Positions 11,334 to 24,100 of a stretch of DNA of 64,000 nucleotides are shown in pieces (the first letter of the stretch is position 1; every line of letters begins with the position of its first letter). The stretch lies in contig CATNEN010000032.1 in assembly GCA_950097015.1 (NCBI GenBank), forward strand, positions 682,001-746,000. Reading direction: 5' to 3'. Origin of the DNA: Macrostomum hystrix (Eukaryota; Platyhelminthes; Macrostomidae). Made by a program: the position numbers and the translations under genes. The notes under the pieces were generated by a model. It was not told the DNA's origin. It saw only the letters and a program-made list of their open reading frames with translations, and searched no databases.

Positions 11334-11775
11334 CTGTCCTAGAGAATCCACTGTCCCTCCCCAGCCTCAGGACTTTCAGCTATCGAATCCACTGTCCCTC
11401 CCCCAGCCTCAGGACTTTCAGCTAGCGAATCCACTGTCCCTCCCCCAGCCTCAGTACTTTCAGCAAGCGAATCCACTGTCCCTCCCCAGCCTCAGTACTT
11501 TCAGCTAGCGAATCCACTGTCCCTCCACAGCCTCAGGACTTTCAGCTAGCGAATCCACTGTCCCTCCCCAGCCTCAGTACTTTCAGCTAGCGAATCCACT
11601 GTCCCTCCCCCAGCCTCAGGACTTTCAGCTAGCGAATCCACTGTCCCTCCACAGCCTCAGGACTTTCAGCTAGCGAATCCACTGTCCCTCCCCAGCCTCA
11701 GTACTTTCCGCTAGCGAATCCACTGTCCCTCCCCAGCCTCAGTACTTTCCGCTAGCGAATCCACTGTCCATCTCC
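11334..11775. repeat. 41-42-bp minisatellite array
   Basis: About ten tandem copies of a 41-42-bp unit containing gaatccactgtccctcccc followed by agcctcaggactttcagctagc. Copies differ by a single C in the C run and by gtac/ggac. The open frame at 11326-11508 is a by-product of the repeat. Confidence 0.9.
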
Positions 11776-12397
11776 ATCAGTGCGTTCAGTTATATGGCAG
11801 TCTTCTTTGTACCCAATATCTCAATTCTCATGGATAAGAAACCCTTCCAGAAGCAAGGTTTAGAATTTAGAGAGAAATAATTTCAAAGGAAGCAGCGGTG
11901 ATACAACGGCATAGTTTACATTCATACTGAATCAATAGCAAAAGGAGAAAAATTTTACAATCAGAAAACGCCAAATGTGCTTTTGCAATTTGTCTATATT
12001 TAGTTATCCAAAAAGACAACAGAAGTTGAACTTTATTACTCACGAATCAGCGCCATCTGCTAGTAACTAGACAAACAGAAAGTGAGTAAACTGATACAAT
12101 GACACGAATTGTTGTTTAACCAAATATAGAATTTCATACTCGTAAAACTGATAAGCTCAAAGCTTATGCAGCTAGAATAGATTTTTAGACCGGTCTTATA
12201 CAGCAATTGTGATTTACATGACGCATGAAATGGGTATTCCTTATTACTATTTCTACTACTCACGGTGACCAGTTGCACCAGTAGTACTTAAAGCATTCAG
12301 TCTGTCTAACCTCCGCCACAAACTTGAAGCTGCAATCCCTGCATCCACTCGGGTAGTTTTTATGCTTTCCAAACTCGGCTTAGCAAATCTGTCCGAG
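11776..12397. other. Intergenic 3' of COPS7, nothing recognised
   Basis: AT-rich sequence downstream of the minus-strand COPS7 stop codon. It should contain the 3' UTR and cleavage site, but I could not pick out a convincing polyadenylation signal. No coding similarity recognised. Confidence 0.4.
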
Positions 12398-15300
12398 TCA
12401 CTTTCTGTTAGCCGACAGTCGCACCTTCTTCAACGGCTTGACTGAGCCGCTGCCGCCTCCGTCTTGCCCGGAGCCGGGGGCACTCGACGCTGTGGTATTG
12501 GCAGCCGCGGCGGCTTCCCTCTGCGCCAGGGCCTTGGTTCGCTCGGCTTCGACCCGCTCCTCAACCTGGCGCCTGGCCAGCTGGGTGGCGGAGTGCCGCG
12601 CCTCAGCTGTCTCCATCTCGGCGCAGACCAGGCCGAGCGACTGCCGGCAGGCCTCTGACCAGGCCTCCAGCGCCTCCATCAGGTGGGGCAGCTCCTCCGG
12701 TGGTACATCGCGACCCATGCAGCTGTACACCTGCAGATTGATTCACAACAGCCATTCAAAAATAGCCCTGCCTCGCCCCTGGGCCTCACTGCAGCCTGAA
12801 ACTGAGCCTCATTACAGCCTGAAACTGAGCTTCACTGCAGCCTGAAACTGAGCCTCATTACAGCCTGAAACTGAGCCTCATTACAGCCTGAAACTGAGCT
12901 TCACTGCAGCCTGAAACTGAGCCTCATTACAGCCTGAAACTGGGCCTCACTGCAGCCTGAAACTGAGCATCATTACAGCCTGAAACTGGGCCTCACTGCA
13001 GCCTGAAACTGAGCCTCATTACAGCCTGAAACTGAGCTTCACTGCAGCCTGAAACTGAGCCTCATTACAGCCTGAAACTGAGCCTCATTACAGCCTGAAA
13101 CTGAGCTTCACTGCAGCCTGAAACTGAGCCTCATTACAGCCTGAAACTGGGCCTCACTGCAGCCTGAAACTGAGCATCATTACAGCCTGAAACTGGGCCT
13201 CACTGCAGCCTGAAACTGAGCATCATTACAGCCTGAAACTGGGCCTCACTGCAGCCTGAAACTGAGCCTCATTACAGCCTGAAACTGAGCTTCACTGCAG
13301 CCTGAAACTGAGCCTCATTACAGCCTGAAACTGAGCCTCATTACAGCCTGAAACTGAGCTTCACTGCAGCCTGAAACTGAGCCTCATTACAGCCTGAAAC
13401 TGAGCCTCACTGCAGCCTGAAACTGAGATCATTACAGCCTGAAACTGGGCCTCACTGCAGCCTGAAACTGGGCCTCATTACAGCCTGAAACTGGGCCTCA
13501 CTGCAGCCTGAAACTGAGCATCATTACAGCCTGAAACTGGGCCTCACTGCAGCCTGAAACTGAGCATCATTACAGCCTGAAACTGGGCCTCACTGCAGCC
13601 TGAAACTGAGCATCATTACAGCCTGAAACTGGGCCTCACTGCAGCCTGAAACTGAGCATCATTACAGCCTGAAACTGGGCCTCACTGCAGCCTGAAACTG
13701 AGCATCATTACAGCCTGAAACTGGGCCTCACTGCAGCCTGAAACTGAGCATCATTACAGCCTGAAACTGGGCCTCACTGCAGCCTGAAACTGAGCATCAT
13801 TACAGCCTGAAACTGGGCCTCACTGCAGCCTGAAACGGCTTCACAACGGTTGCTGAGTTGCAATACCTGCAGGCTTTGGTCGCGCTGATCCAGCTTGCCC
13901 TGCAGCAGGCCCATGGTAATCATCTCAGCTAGCAGAGACTCCAGCTCGGGCACATTGTCCAAACCCAGGCTGACAAGTAGGCTAGTGTAGGCCAGGCAGC
14001 GCTGGGTGCGGGCTGCCTGGACCACGCTGAGGCGGCGCAGCTTGCGCAGCTGGCGCGGACTGAGCGTGGCGCCGGCCGAAGCGAAATCGGCGTAGGTGCC
14101 GTAGGCGAACAGGCGGAGCAGCTGGTGAGCGGCGGGCGCCTCCGACTCCAGGCAGGCCAGCCTGTGATCGCTGAGCAGCTCGCCGAATACGTGAACCTCT
14201 GCATTGCACCGGAAGGGAATTCCAACAGTTAGATAAGAAAGCGAATTATTTAATCATCAAGGTAAAAACTTTGAGATTATGAAGGACTTCAACGAAAAAA
14301 ATGTTTAGGATAAGAGCGGATTGGACAAAATTTTATAGCTTAACAGTAGAAGGACCACGGGGGTATTACAGATACCCACATTTATAGTTTTTCTGTATCT
14401 CCAAAAATATTCGACCAATCGACATGAAGATTCTCAAACCATTTCCGCTCTATTTATTTAATGAAGCAACTTGCAGAATCACAAAACATTGGCATCGCTG
14501 AGATTTTGATTCCCGTCGGGTGTCTGGTGGCAAAAACCACAAATATAGGCATAATTTTTCTGCGCACAGAATTTCATCATGTAACCATGCTGGCTATTAT
14601 TGTTTACTATTATTTATTATTATTGATCCATATGACGGACTTTCACGAAAATCGGTCATTCAGCTTGGGAGCCATCGTGAAGTAGGCAGTGGGTATTTGA
14701 AAATTAGCATGGTCTTTCACTGTTAATTTGCAAGATCAAAACTAATAGAACTAGATTAAGATTGCACATCAATACAACGATACTGACAATCTATTACATT
14801 TAAATAGGCAAACAAATTAAGTACAGCAATAGTGAAGTGCATGGACTTGCAGCTGTCAGATTTTTTATCAACTTTGCTGAACATTATGTCTAATTGCTTG
14901 CAGAAATAATTTTGCTATTTTTCCAAAAGGAAAGTTCTTGGCCAAGTTATTAAGACTGTTAAGAAGGATGGGTGGTCTCAATGTGCTAGGAATGTGGGCC
15001 TTACTGGTAAATTGAAACATAATTGATAATATTATCTGCCAATGCCAATGCACACAGCCCTACTGCATTAAATTATTCTTCTGACTTCATAGTTCATGGA
15101 TCTGCTGTAAATTTCCCTCCCTTTATATGTTTTTATGGATCCATCTTTGCAATGGATGACTAGCAACAAGCAACCAAGATTCAATTATTCTATTGAATCT
15201 CAGACTGTTCTATATAGTATTATCTTTAATTAAAATCTTAAAAAATTAAAAAAACTTTTCTATAAAAAAAGCTGCTTGGGGCCTAATATTTTTACATACA

Positions 15301-18300
15301 TTTTATCATATAGGAGAGCATAATCAAATTATTAAATATTTACCCCTAAATTAGGCTCATAAGCTTTCTCCTCAAAAGCACATCAGTACTGAACCACAAA
15401 AGCATCAAGGTAACACATATATAGCTGGTCTGTTCATTCATATTTTAAAAGATTATGAACAGATACTTTAAAATCAGAATCAATTTAAATCAGGTTTCAT
15501 CCTTGTTTAATATGTAAGTGAGAATTTTTTGTTGAAATGAAATACAGCACCTTGTTTTCTGTTGTTTACTTCTTTTGGTCCTGTACATCTAGCTAGTGAA
15601 ATCAAATATAAGTGCCACCAAGGATAGACATATGACATGCATGTGACATGTGCTATTTTCCATTTCATTTTAGCCATCATCCTCTAGTGAAACCTTCCAA
15701 TAGCTATATTTTGGAATATTGGTATATCTAGAGATGACACACTGGGCCATGGGCCAGGATTGAATTCTTGTATTTCTTAAGTCAAATGGAATTATGCGAT
15801 TTTTTATGGCGCGCAAAATATTTTTTATTGGTCACATTTTTTTGGTACTTGGCACATCGCAAAATTTGGTAAAAACAAGTTTTTTATCACGTATAGCAAT
15901 AAAGTTTAAAAACGTGAAGCAAAATTCCACAACTACATGTAATAGTGTAATGTGTATGTTCATCTAAAAAAGTAATCAATAAGACAATAACAAAAATGCA
16001 TTCTAAGAAAATGTAGTGATTAGAATTTTTATCCAAATACGTATGTTAGAGAATGTTACAAGTTTCTACTTTTTATAGAATTTTTTCGAATTTTACTTTT
16101 GTGCCTTATTTAGTTTTTACTTTTTATTCTTTTTTACTTCGTAATCTTAGCTAGTAGGATTATCTTTTGAAAAATCCAATATCTCAAGCGCACTTTTGCA
16201 TATATTAAGAATTAGCAATTTGTCTGAAATTCTGCAATGCATTTTTCCAGATTTTTTGATGCAAAATCACATTTTTTTGCGCAATTGCATAACACATTGT
16301 GATTTTTCTGCAAGAATTCCATCCAGGGCCATGGGGATTGACTAGTCCACATTGCTTGACAACCTTATCCAGTATTGTGACTTACTGAACATAAGCAATG
16401 ATTCACATGGGCCTTCTAACAGCCAGGTGTGGGTTGACAACACCAACAGTAATAGATGAAGTGCTGAGGACTGAGCGGCAATGTTGAGGTTTCCTTTGCG
16501 ATATTATTTTTCAAATGGATTTGAATTTGCGCATCCACAGAGATGTTTAATATGACGTGGCAAGTGCCATAGAATGAAGCTGACATGGCTGAGTGAGCTT
16601 TTAGTATATAAGGGAGGGACGTATTTTTTTCAGCCTGTATCTACTTTTTAAGCGATTAAGAATATTTTTGACTGCATACAGATAATGGCTGATCGACCTG
16701 TGGCACCATCATGGATAATGCCACCAGCTCAACTTAGGAATTCTACAGAGCTATTGGATCTGATGATGTCTGACTTTACCATTCGCGATATGGTGACAGC
16801 AACCCAGGACACCTGGAGCTGCATCCAGTGGCTGACAAGATACCACCTCCTAGCCAACTTGGCAACCTGCGGTCGCTGTGCCATCGACATGCATTTACAG
16901 CGTGGTCAAGGCAATGACTGGATGGATGGCTATGCCTGGGACTGCCACCAATGCCGCCACCAACATTCAATCTGGAAGGGATCCTTCTTTGAAGGTTCAC
17001 ACCTTCCTCTGGCTAAGATTGTCAAAATTACGTACTACTGGGCCCTGCAACACAAAACACGTGATGCCATGCAGCAATGCAATATTGGCAGCAATGCGAT
17101 CGTTGACTGGCACCAGTTTCTCAGACATTTGCCAGCAGTACCTTGTGGATCATCCAATTCAGCTTGGCAGATCGGGTATTGATGTAGAGATCAATGAGTC
17201 AAAGTTCATGCACCGCAAGTACCACTGGGGTGCCTGGCGCGGTGCCATTGGGTCCTTGGGATGGTCGAGCGTCAGACAAAGAAGTGCATGATGGTAATTG
17301 TTGCAGACCGGTCCGCTGCTACCCTGATGCCAATCATCCAGTGGCATGTCCTACCTGGCAGCCGCATCCTCACAGATGGCTGGCTTGTATACACTGGCCT
17401 GGCAAACCATGCTGTTGTCAATCATCGGCTGCACTTTGTTGACCCACAGGACAGTACAGTGCACACAAACACCATTGAGGGGACCTGGGCCCATGCAAAG
17501 GCGAAGTTCAGGTCCATGCACAGAACCTCGGCCGGACTCTTCGAAAGCCACCTAGAGGAATTTATCTGGCGCCACCTGTACCCGGCCAATGCTTTTGGAG
17601 CTGTACTGTACTGGGTGTCACACTACTACCCGCTGTGACTTCTCTGTGTCTGTCTCTGTCTCTGTGAACTAAAACTGCCCTGAACTGTTTATCGTTATCG
17701 TTGTTTATCATTGTTTATCGTTGATATTATGTCATATTAATCATCTCCGTGGATATGCAAATTCAAATCCATTTGAAAAATAATATCGCAAAGGAAACCT
17801 CAACATTGCCAACTGAGCCTATAGCATGCAGTATTCAATAATCTGTAGTGTGCCTTAAGCCTATATATAGTCTGTCTGCCTACATGTAGCCCATTCAGGC
17901 ACCTGCAGTATATGGTTCACAGAAACAGTATAATTGCCAATTGCAGGCACATTACTGCCCAAATCTACAAGCAAAATGACTGCAGGCTGACAGTCACTAT
18001 TGCCATTGGCCAATAACCCTTGAGGCTAATAAAAAATTGCTATAAAAGAGTGCAGGAGGGTAGGCAAGCAATAGCACATTCCACTGTATGATCTGAGTAC
18101 TGTTTGCAAGAAACATTGAAATGTCTTCCACAGTATTGTTGCTATTGCTGATATCCACATAAACATTGTTATCATTAAGGCTCACTATTGAAGAGAAAGG
18201 CTAAGATAGGGATGATAGGGTACAGGAGAAAGCCCGTTTTTGTTATAGCATAGACCACATTATTAAAAAAGATTTTTTTCTGATGGTTACATGATTGACA

Positions 18301-18614
18301 AAAATAGGCCTACAGAATCAAGCCAACTTTTAAATGAAAACCCATTAATTACAAGTCAATAATTAGATTTTCAAAGTAAATGAACAGTAATATTTCTACA
18401 TTTTTAGGTTTATGTGGATCAATTATTTAAAGTAAGAGAAAAATGTCAATAGAACATGAATATTTCAAGACAATATGAATCTATCGATATAGATTTCTAT
18501 AATGACTGCAGAATACATACCTTCATCTGCTGTTACATCATTAATCAAATTAACTTTGTCTTGTATACTGACAGCATGATCAAGCTTTTTAACATAGTCA
18601 TCAATAGACATCAT
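12398..18614 (-). CDS. COPS7: COP9 signalosome complex subunit 7
   Basis: PCI-domain subunit of the COP9 signalosome, which removes NEDD8 from cullin-RING ubiquitin ligases. Three exons: 18614-18521 (start ATG at 18614), 14198-13867 and 12730-12398, giving 252 aa (human COPS7A is 275 aa). Phases match at both GT-AG introns. Exon 1 ends LINDVTADE; joined to exon 2 it gives VHVFGELL, matching the family VYVFGELL. Other matches are YGTYADF, LRKLRRLSVV, the LDNVPELESLL helix, GKLDQRDQSLQ and SCMGRDV. The C-terminal third is predicted coiled coil (EMETAEARHSATQLARRQVE), followed by an Ala/Gly-rich basic tail. Intron 1 (about 4.3 kb) holds a MITE-like repeat and a Merlin transposon; intron 2 holds a 1-kb minisatellite. 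Two adjacent ATGs occur at the start; either could be used. Confidence 0.92.
12776..13840. repeat. 23/46-bp minisatellite in COPS7 intron 2
   Basis: About 46 copies of a 23-bp unit (cagcctgaaactgagcctca plus ttacag or ctg). Units ending cattacag and cactgcag alternate, so the array evolves largely as a 46-bp dimer; the right half is nearly uniform dimers. It nearly fills the intron between COPS7 exons 2 and 3, and ends about 25 bp from the exon 2 donor. Confidence 0.95.
15740..16340. repeat. MITE-like inverted-repeat element in COPS7 intron 1
   Basis: AT-rich stretch bounded by imperfect inverted repeats. The left end reads ggccaggattgaattcttg and the reverse complement of the right end reads ggccctggatggaattcttg. 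Inside both ends are similar atgcgattttt / atgtgatttt segments. No coding potential. The element type is unknown and the target duplication was not resolved. Confidence 0.45.
16477..17810 (+). mobile_element. Merlin DNA transposon in COPS7 intron 1
   Basis: A 1.33-kb element with terminal inverted repeats of about 78 bp starting ggcaatgttgaggtttcctt, nearly perfect over the first 53 bp. It is flanked by actgagc on both sides (a 7-bp match, 8 with one mismatch), close to the 8-9 bp duplication typical of Merlin. It encodes one transposase on the strand opposite to COPS7. The long, similar TIRs suggest a fairly recent insertion, although the gene is already broken. Confidence 0.93.
16685..17638 (+). 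pseudogene. Merlin (IS1016/IS1595-like) transposase, frameshifted
   Basis: DDE transposase of the Merlin superfamily, which cuts and pastes the element by its TIRs. The N-terminal part has a CxxC zinc ribbon (CGRCAIDMHL, then WDCHQCRHQHS) and the family motif KGSFFEGSHLPL. The middle part reads VEINESKFMHRKY, where the family has the first catalytic Asp (EIDE); here it is Asn. The C-terminal part has DRSAATLMPII, TDGWLVYTGL and HTNTIEGTWAHAK with the last catalytic Glu. The reading frame shifts by +1 near 17110-17140 and returns near 17240, so no intact protein is made. Ends at TGA 17636-17638. Confidence 0.9.
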
Positions 18615-21128
18615 TAAACTAATTTAAATTGCGATTCTTCAAATAGCAAGTAAACAGCAATGAAATCCGGACAATCAGGGGCCTTGGGGCCAACAATATA
18701 ATATGATTTGGAATGATGATAAGGTGTTGTAAAGAGCTAGAACTACGCGATTACAGTTCAGAAATTCTAGTTGAGGCTATCTCCTCTCCAGCCAAATTGA
18801 AAAAGTGCTTAAAATGCCGTTACTATAAAAAATAATACACGAAACCTTCAGTGTATGATGGAGAGTATGTGCGTGCTTGAGGGTTTTTTCAACACGACGG
18901 CGCTAGTCCAAGTTTAAAATCACATTCCAAGAAAGCACATTGTAGTGTCCGAATTACAAGTTCGTTATCAATATCGGAAACAACTTAGACTTTAAGAGAG
19001 GAAACTGAGGTGTTGAGCAGTAGCTTAAATGTTTCTTAATTTTATAGCGAGAAATTCAAGAACACAGGACCAGCAGCCATTAGCTAAGATAAACAAATTC
19101 TTTAGACAGTACGAAATTGCCCATGCGCTGTAGTTATTCATACAAATCTTTGTTTTCGTTGTAAATTTGCCTTTTAAGTTTTTGGCTTTTAGCTGGCATG
19201 CATATCTCTTTTATGAGATTAAAACGAAAATTAGACAGCAGAATAACCGCAGAAAGCTAGCAGCCGCTGCAGAGTAAAAATTTGGAAACTGCTGACTTGT
19301 TTCCTTGTGTGATTAATAAGAGGCTGTTTAAGTACAGCAGCACGTGAGTGTGCTACATAAGGTTTGCTGGACTTGTTGACGCGTTTTTACGAGCACATAG
19401 TCGTAGGGCTACTTGCTGCGAACATTTGCTGAATGCACGAATGCACGAGATAGCACTCTGCTCGTTTTCCCATGCGCTACAAAAGACTGCAGTTTTTACT
19501 AAATTTTATTAAACAGCTGGAATATCACAATGGGTCAATGATATGGACAGGTCGCAGTTGGTCTGTTGGTCAAACAAATGAAAAAAGAAGAAGACAGAAG
19601 TCCGTATAAAGAAATTATTTTCAGAAAATAAGCATAGCCAAGCAGAGAAAACAATTTGCTAACTTTTTGTTCATTTTATTTCTGAATAGATGAATACAAA
19701 AAGTAAACGGACAATTCTTATTGAACTTGCACTAATGCACTTCAAACAAAAATCGGTAATTCTGCATCAGTGAAGCTAGTCATTCACATTTTATTTTGTC
19801 ACGTGACAGCCTTTAGAAAAATACATATTATAGATAAACAAACTAGCTTAGAATGTAGCTAAATATAGTAATCTAATAAGAAAATACAGCTAAAACTAGA
19901 AAGATGTAAGGCAATTTTTTAATCAATTCTTTTAACCTGATCGAAGCCAAAAGCGTCTACGAAAAACAAGCGATTTACTAGCTCTGATCAAAAGGTCGCG
20001 GCCAAGAAGTACAAGAGAGATTAGATTCGCACTAGGCTTGCTGGTAACCAATCAGATAAAGCCTGTTATTAATCGCACAAGGAAACCTATATGGCGATGC
20101 TATTTGTTCGCGTGTCAATGGCGGTTTCACCGGCTTATAAACTATCAAAAAACATAGCGCAAGCAATGATAATGTAAGTATTTATAGCAAGATAAAATTA
20201 CACTGCAAGGTACGAGTGATAAATAAAATTAGAAAGCGTCGACAAAAGTCACCACAATATTTGAGGCGCCTTTGTTGTACTCGTAATTCGTAAATTGTGC
20301 ATTATTATTCAACTGACTAATCTAGAACTTCCAAGATCAGTACACTAACTGGCACACTTTTTTATAAACACAGTTGAGAATATGTTTTAGGACCCAAAAC
20401 TGCGCGCGAATAAATAACAGATTGGAAGGAATGTTGCACAAGGGAACAACAGTGACAGGCTTACTAACCGTTTGAATGCCTGCCGGTGAGTTAATCCAAA
20501 TCTAAGGCCGGTAGATGATAACAATCGTTTAAAAAACCTCAGATTTGTAGGAAGGAAAAACATAGTTAGTAATGAAGTATGCATATAATTTATTTTACTA
20601 TACACAGCATTATCTATAAGGCAACAGCTTTTAAAGGCTAGAAGCGAGGAAAACAACTCAGGTGGGAATTTCTTTGCACAGGTTGACAACTCAAATAAGA
20701 TAATTAGTTGCAAGTCATTAAAAAACGATTAGGAATTAGTGAAATGTGTATTAATGCACTCCGAGTTATGATTAGCACACGTAACGGGACGGCCGGCTTG
20801 AATGCATGCACCCGAATCCCTAGTATAGTAGAATTGCCAAGTAGATTTTCGAATAGAAAACTCTATGATATAAGGTAATAAGAAAGTTGATCCGTTAACA
20901 GCAGGAAGTCGACGGAGGTACTTCAAATATCCACTGCCTATTTCAGTCTTTCTACTGTCGAGCTGTTCTCTGTTATGCCATTCGAGAAATCGATCAATCA
21001 GGGATTAGTCGACTAGAAAAATCTAGCAAAAAGAGATTTATAGCAACAGAAGATCCCAGACAGTACGAACACACCAACCGGCCTTCCAAAAACTGTCGCC
21101 CCCGCTGAAGCAAACAGTAAATTAGCAG
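18615..21128. other. Intergenic COPS7-KATNB1, nothing recognised
   Basis: About 2.5 kb between the COPS7 start and the KATNB1 stop, both genes on the minus strand. It must contain the COPS7 promoter and the KATNB1 3' UTR. No conserved coding segment, transposon protein or tandem array was recognised. The short frames at 20387-20713 and 20729-20926 have no family motifs. Confidence 0.45.
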
Positions 21129-24100
21129 CTAGAGCTGCAGCTGCAGCAGGAACATCTTCAGCTCTTTGCCTGTCTGGCCAGCTTTGGATAGAGTGTCAGG
21201 GGAGGCCAGGGCGGTGCTAATCTGCACCAGGCAGTCGTAGCACACCTGGCAGCGCTGGGCGCGGTCCTCGCGGCTGAGGTCCACACCGGGGGATAGGCCG
21301 CGGGCCGACAGGGTGTTCTTGATCAGGGAGGAGAACTGCCTCAGGACCAGCAGGGCAGCGGTGGCGCCAGTCTCCACATAGCTCGGATATTTGCTGCCGA
21401 ACAGTTCCCGGATGGCCGGCAGGAGCGCGGCGGACAGGTCCAGGGTCCATAGCGACTGGTTGGCGGTGAGCACATTCAGCAGGTCTATGAGTACAGCTGA
21501 GTCTTGAATTAGCAGTGCGCAGTCGACTGCAGTCTTGACGGTGTCCGCGGACCACATTGACCGGACTCGGCGCAGATGGCGCTCCCTGGCGCCGATGACG
21601 GACATGAAGGACTGGTGCGGGTGACGGAACTTCGCGATCAGCTCCTCGTCAGACTCCGTTGGCGTCGGCTGCTGGTCGCGACGTCCGACTGGCTCCGGCT
21701 TCTGGCAATGCGAAGAGTTTGATTATGTGGCCTGTGGATATGTAAGATAGAGACAGTGGAAGTCACGACATCCACCCTCTTTATGCTCAAGGACGTGAAT
21801 TGTCTCCATTACGCTGAGATGCAAACTCCCAACCTCCTGGTTAGAAGTCCCAGGCAAGAAGCTCCATTGTAGGGTAAACTGCATAAAAGAGAATACGATA
21901 AACATGCTGATATTTTACTGGCCACTTCAATTCCTAGTATTGAAATTCATGCATATTTTTTGTTTTATTGTTTTACTGCTCTTTAATCTTTTAATAGCAC
22001 ATTCATCAGATAATATATCTAAACAGTTTTCTATTTAACTTGTAAGCCTAATGACTTATTGTTACTGATTACTGGCGAAATAGTGTCATACATTACATCA
22101 CCAGATATCCATTAGCGTAGAATAAGTGGACTGAAAGCAAATGGGTCATTGTTATTACAGACTGTGGGTGCAAACTGTGCAAGTGCAGGTTGAGTTAGGT
22201 TTATTGATAGTTTGTGGTTTGATTTGATTTGGAGTCACAGACACCGCTCACCGGTAGGAAGTCAGACACCGAGACGGCCACGGCAGCCGCGGCGCCGCCG
22301 TTGTTGCGCGGCGTCGGAGCGACCGCGGCGGTGGCGGCTGCGCCTTCGGGGCGTCGTTCGCGATCTCTAGTTGGCGGCGGAAGTTGCTGCTGCTGCTGTT
22401 GCGGCTGCCGCGACTCTGGCTGGTGAGGTGGAGAGGCAGGAGCTGCACGCCGCTGCTGCTGCTGCTGGTGATCGCCTGTTAGGCAGTGAGAAAGCAGCTT
22501 GATTTATATTTTCTTCTAAAAGCGCAAGTGTATTTGTATTGTAAAAATTGTTCAGTTAGATGAAGCACTAACCATCAGATGAGCCTGTGGGACTGTCTTT
22601 CGTAGGCGGAGTGAATGGCTTAGCTGCGGCGGCGGCCGCGGCGGCTGCGGGCGCATGCTGGGACGACCGTGATGCCGGAGGCGACGGCGATCGGCGAAGG
22701 GTGCGCTTCGGAGCGAAGATGTCCCTGTAAGCCTCCGGATCCAGGATCTGGGCATCGCCCGGCCCGCCAGACTCGTCATCGATGGACGATGCGTTGCACA
22801 GCCCTCCTCCCGCGCCACCACCGCCTGCACCCGACTTCTTTGACGTTTTGGTCTTGGGCACCAGGCCGGAGTCCGGCTGGTTGAACGACTTCCGGCCGGA
22901 GGTGGTGGTCGGCCGGTCCCTATCCGGCGGCGACATGGCGGCGGCGCCGGCTGCGGCAGCGCCTAGCTGAGGCGGCACCGACGGCGCAACGAATGGGGCG
23001 CAGGATTTGACGTCGACGACGTAGGTCACTACACTGCTGTGAGCGTAGCCGGCACCTGACGGTTAAAAAACTCTTATTAATTAACTTCTGCATCGGATAT
23101 TTTGAATACTGCAGGCAACTATATAGTGAGACAAACGCTACAGCTGACCTCATAAACCCAACAGCAAACCTGATAAACTCAACAGCAAACCTGATAAACT
23201 CAACAGCAAACCTGATAAACTCAACAGCATTCCTGATAAACCCAACAGCTAACCTGATAAACCCAACAGCTAACCTGATAAACCCAACAGCTAACCTGAT
23301 AAACCACCCTACAGCTAGCCCCATAAGTCAAACAGCTAAACCCATAAAGCCTACAGCTAAACCCATAAACTCTACAGCTAAACCCATAAACTCTACAGCT
23401 AAACCCATAAACTCTACAGCTAAACCCATAAACCCTACAACTAAACCCATAAAATCCACAGCTAACCTCGTAATAAACACTACAGTCGGCAGGTAACTGT
23501 CAAGTTCGTCTGATAAGCCCTAAGTCTAACCAAAGAAACGCAAAATTTTAACCCGATAAATCATGAAGCACACTGATCTGGATTCAATAAATCCAGAAGC
23601 CGATCTACTTGATCGTAGCGGGCTCGTCAGCTCATTGTTACTCACCAATCAGCTGGTTATGCCGGGCTGACACCACCAAGTCGCCCAGGGTGAGCCGGCC
23701 CCAGCCGACTGGCACCGTCTCGAGCAGGCCCGTCGGCTCCACGTTGATGATCTTGAGAGTGTCGCCGCAGGAGGCGTAGACCGAATTGCCGTCAGGATTA
23801 AAGGCCAGACGTCTAGGCGGGGTCGGCATGTCCGAGTCCAGGGTAGATCCAATTAGCTGGAATAGCTCCAGGTCCAGGAAGCGAACAGTCTTGTCCTGGA
23901 AGGCGGCCGCCATCAGCAGTACGCTGGGATGAAAGCTCAGGTCTGTGGCACCGGCGCCTAAATCGGCGAACTCGGCTTGAATCTTGCCGGCTTCGAGGTC
24001 CCAGATCTGGGAATGGGGTTGGCGATAATAACACGCTTTCGTGCTCAAAATGCATCACTTAAATAAGCAGCGCTCACCTTTATAACGGAGTCCTGGCCGG

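Noticed and set aside
22381-22470. CAG-repeat disease-like expansion or separate gene
   Set aside because: It encodes a modest Gln-rich stretch in exon 6 of KATNB1, in phase with the conserved SDFLP motif; not a separate feature.
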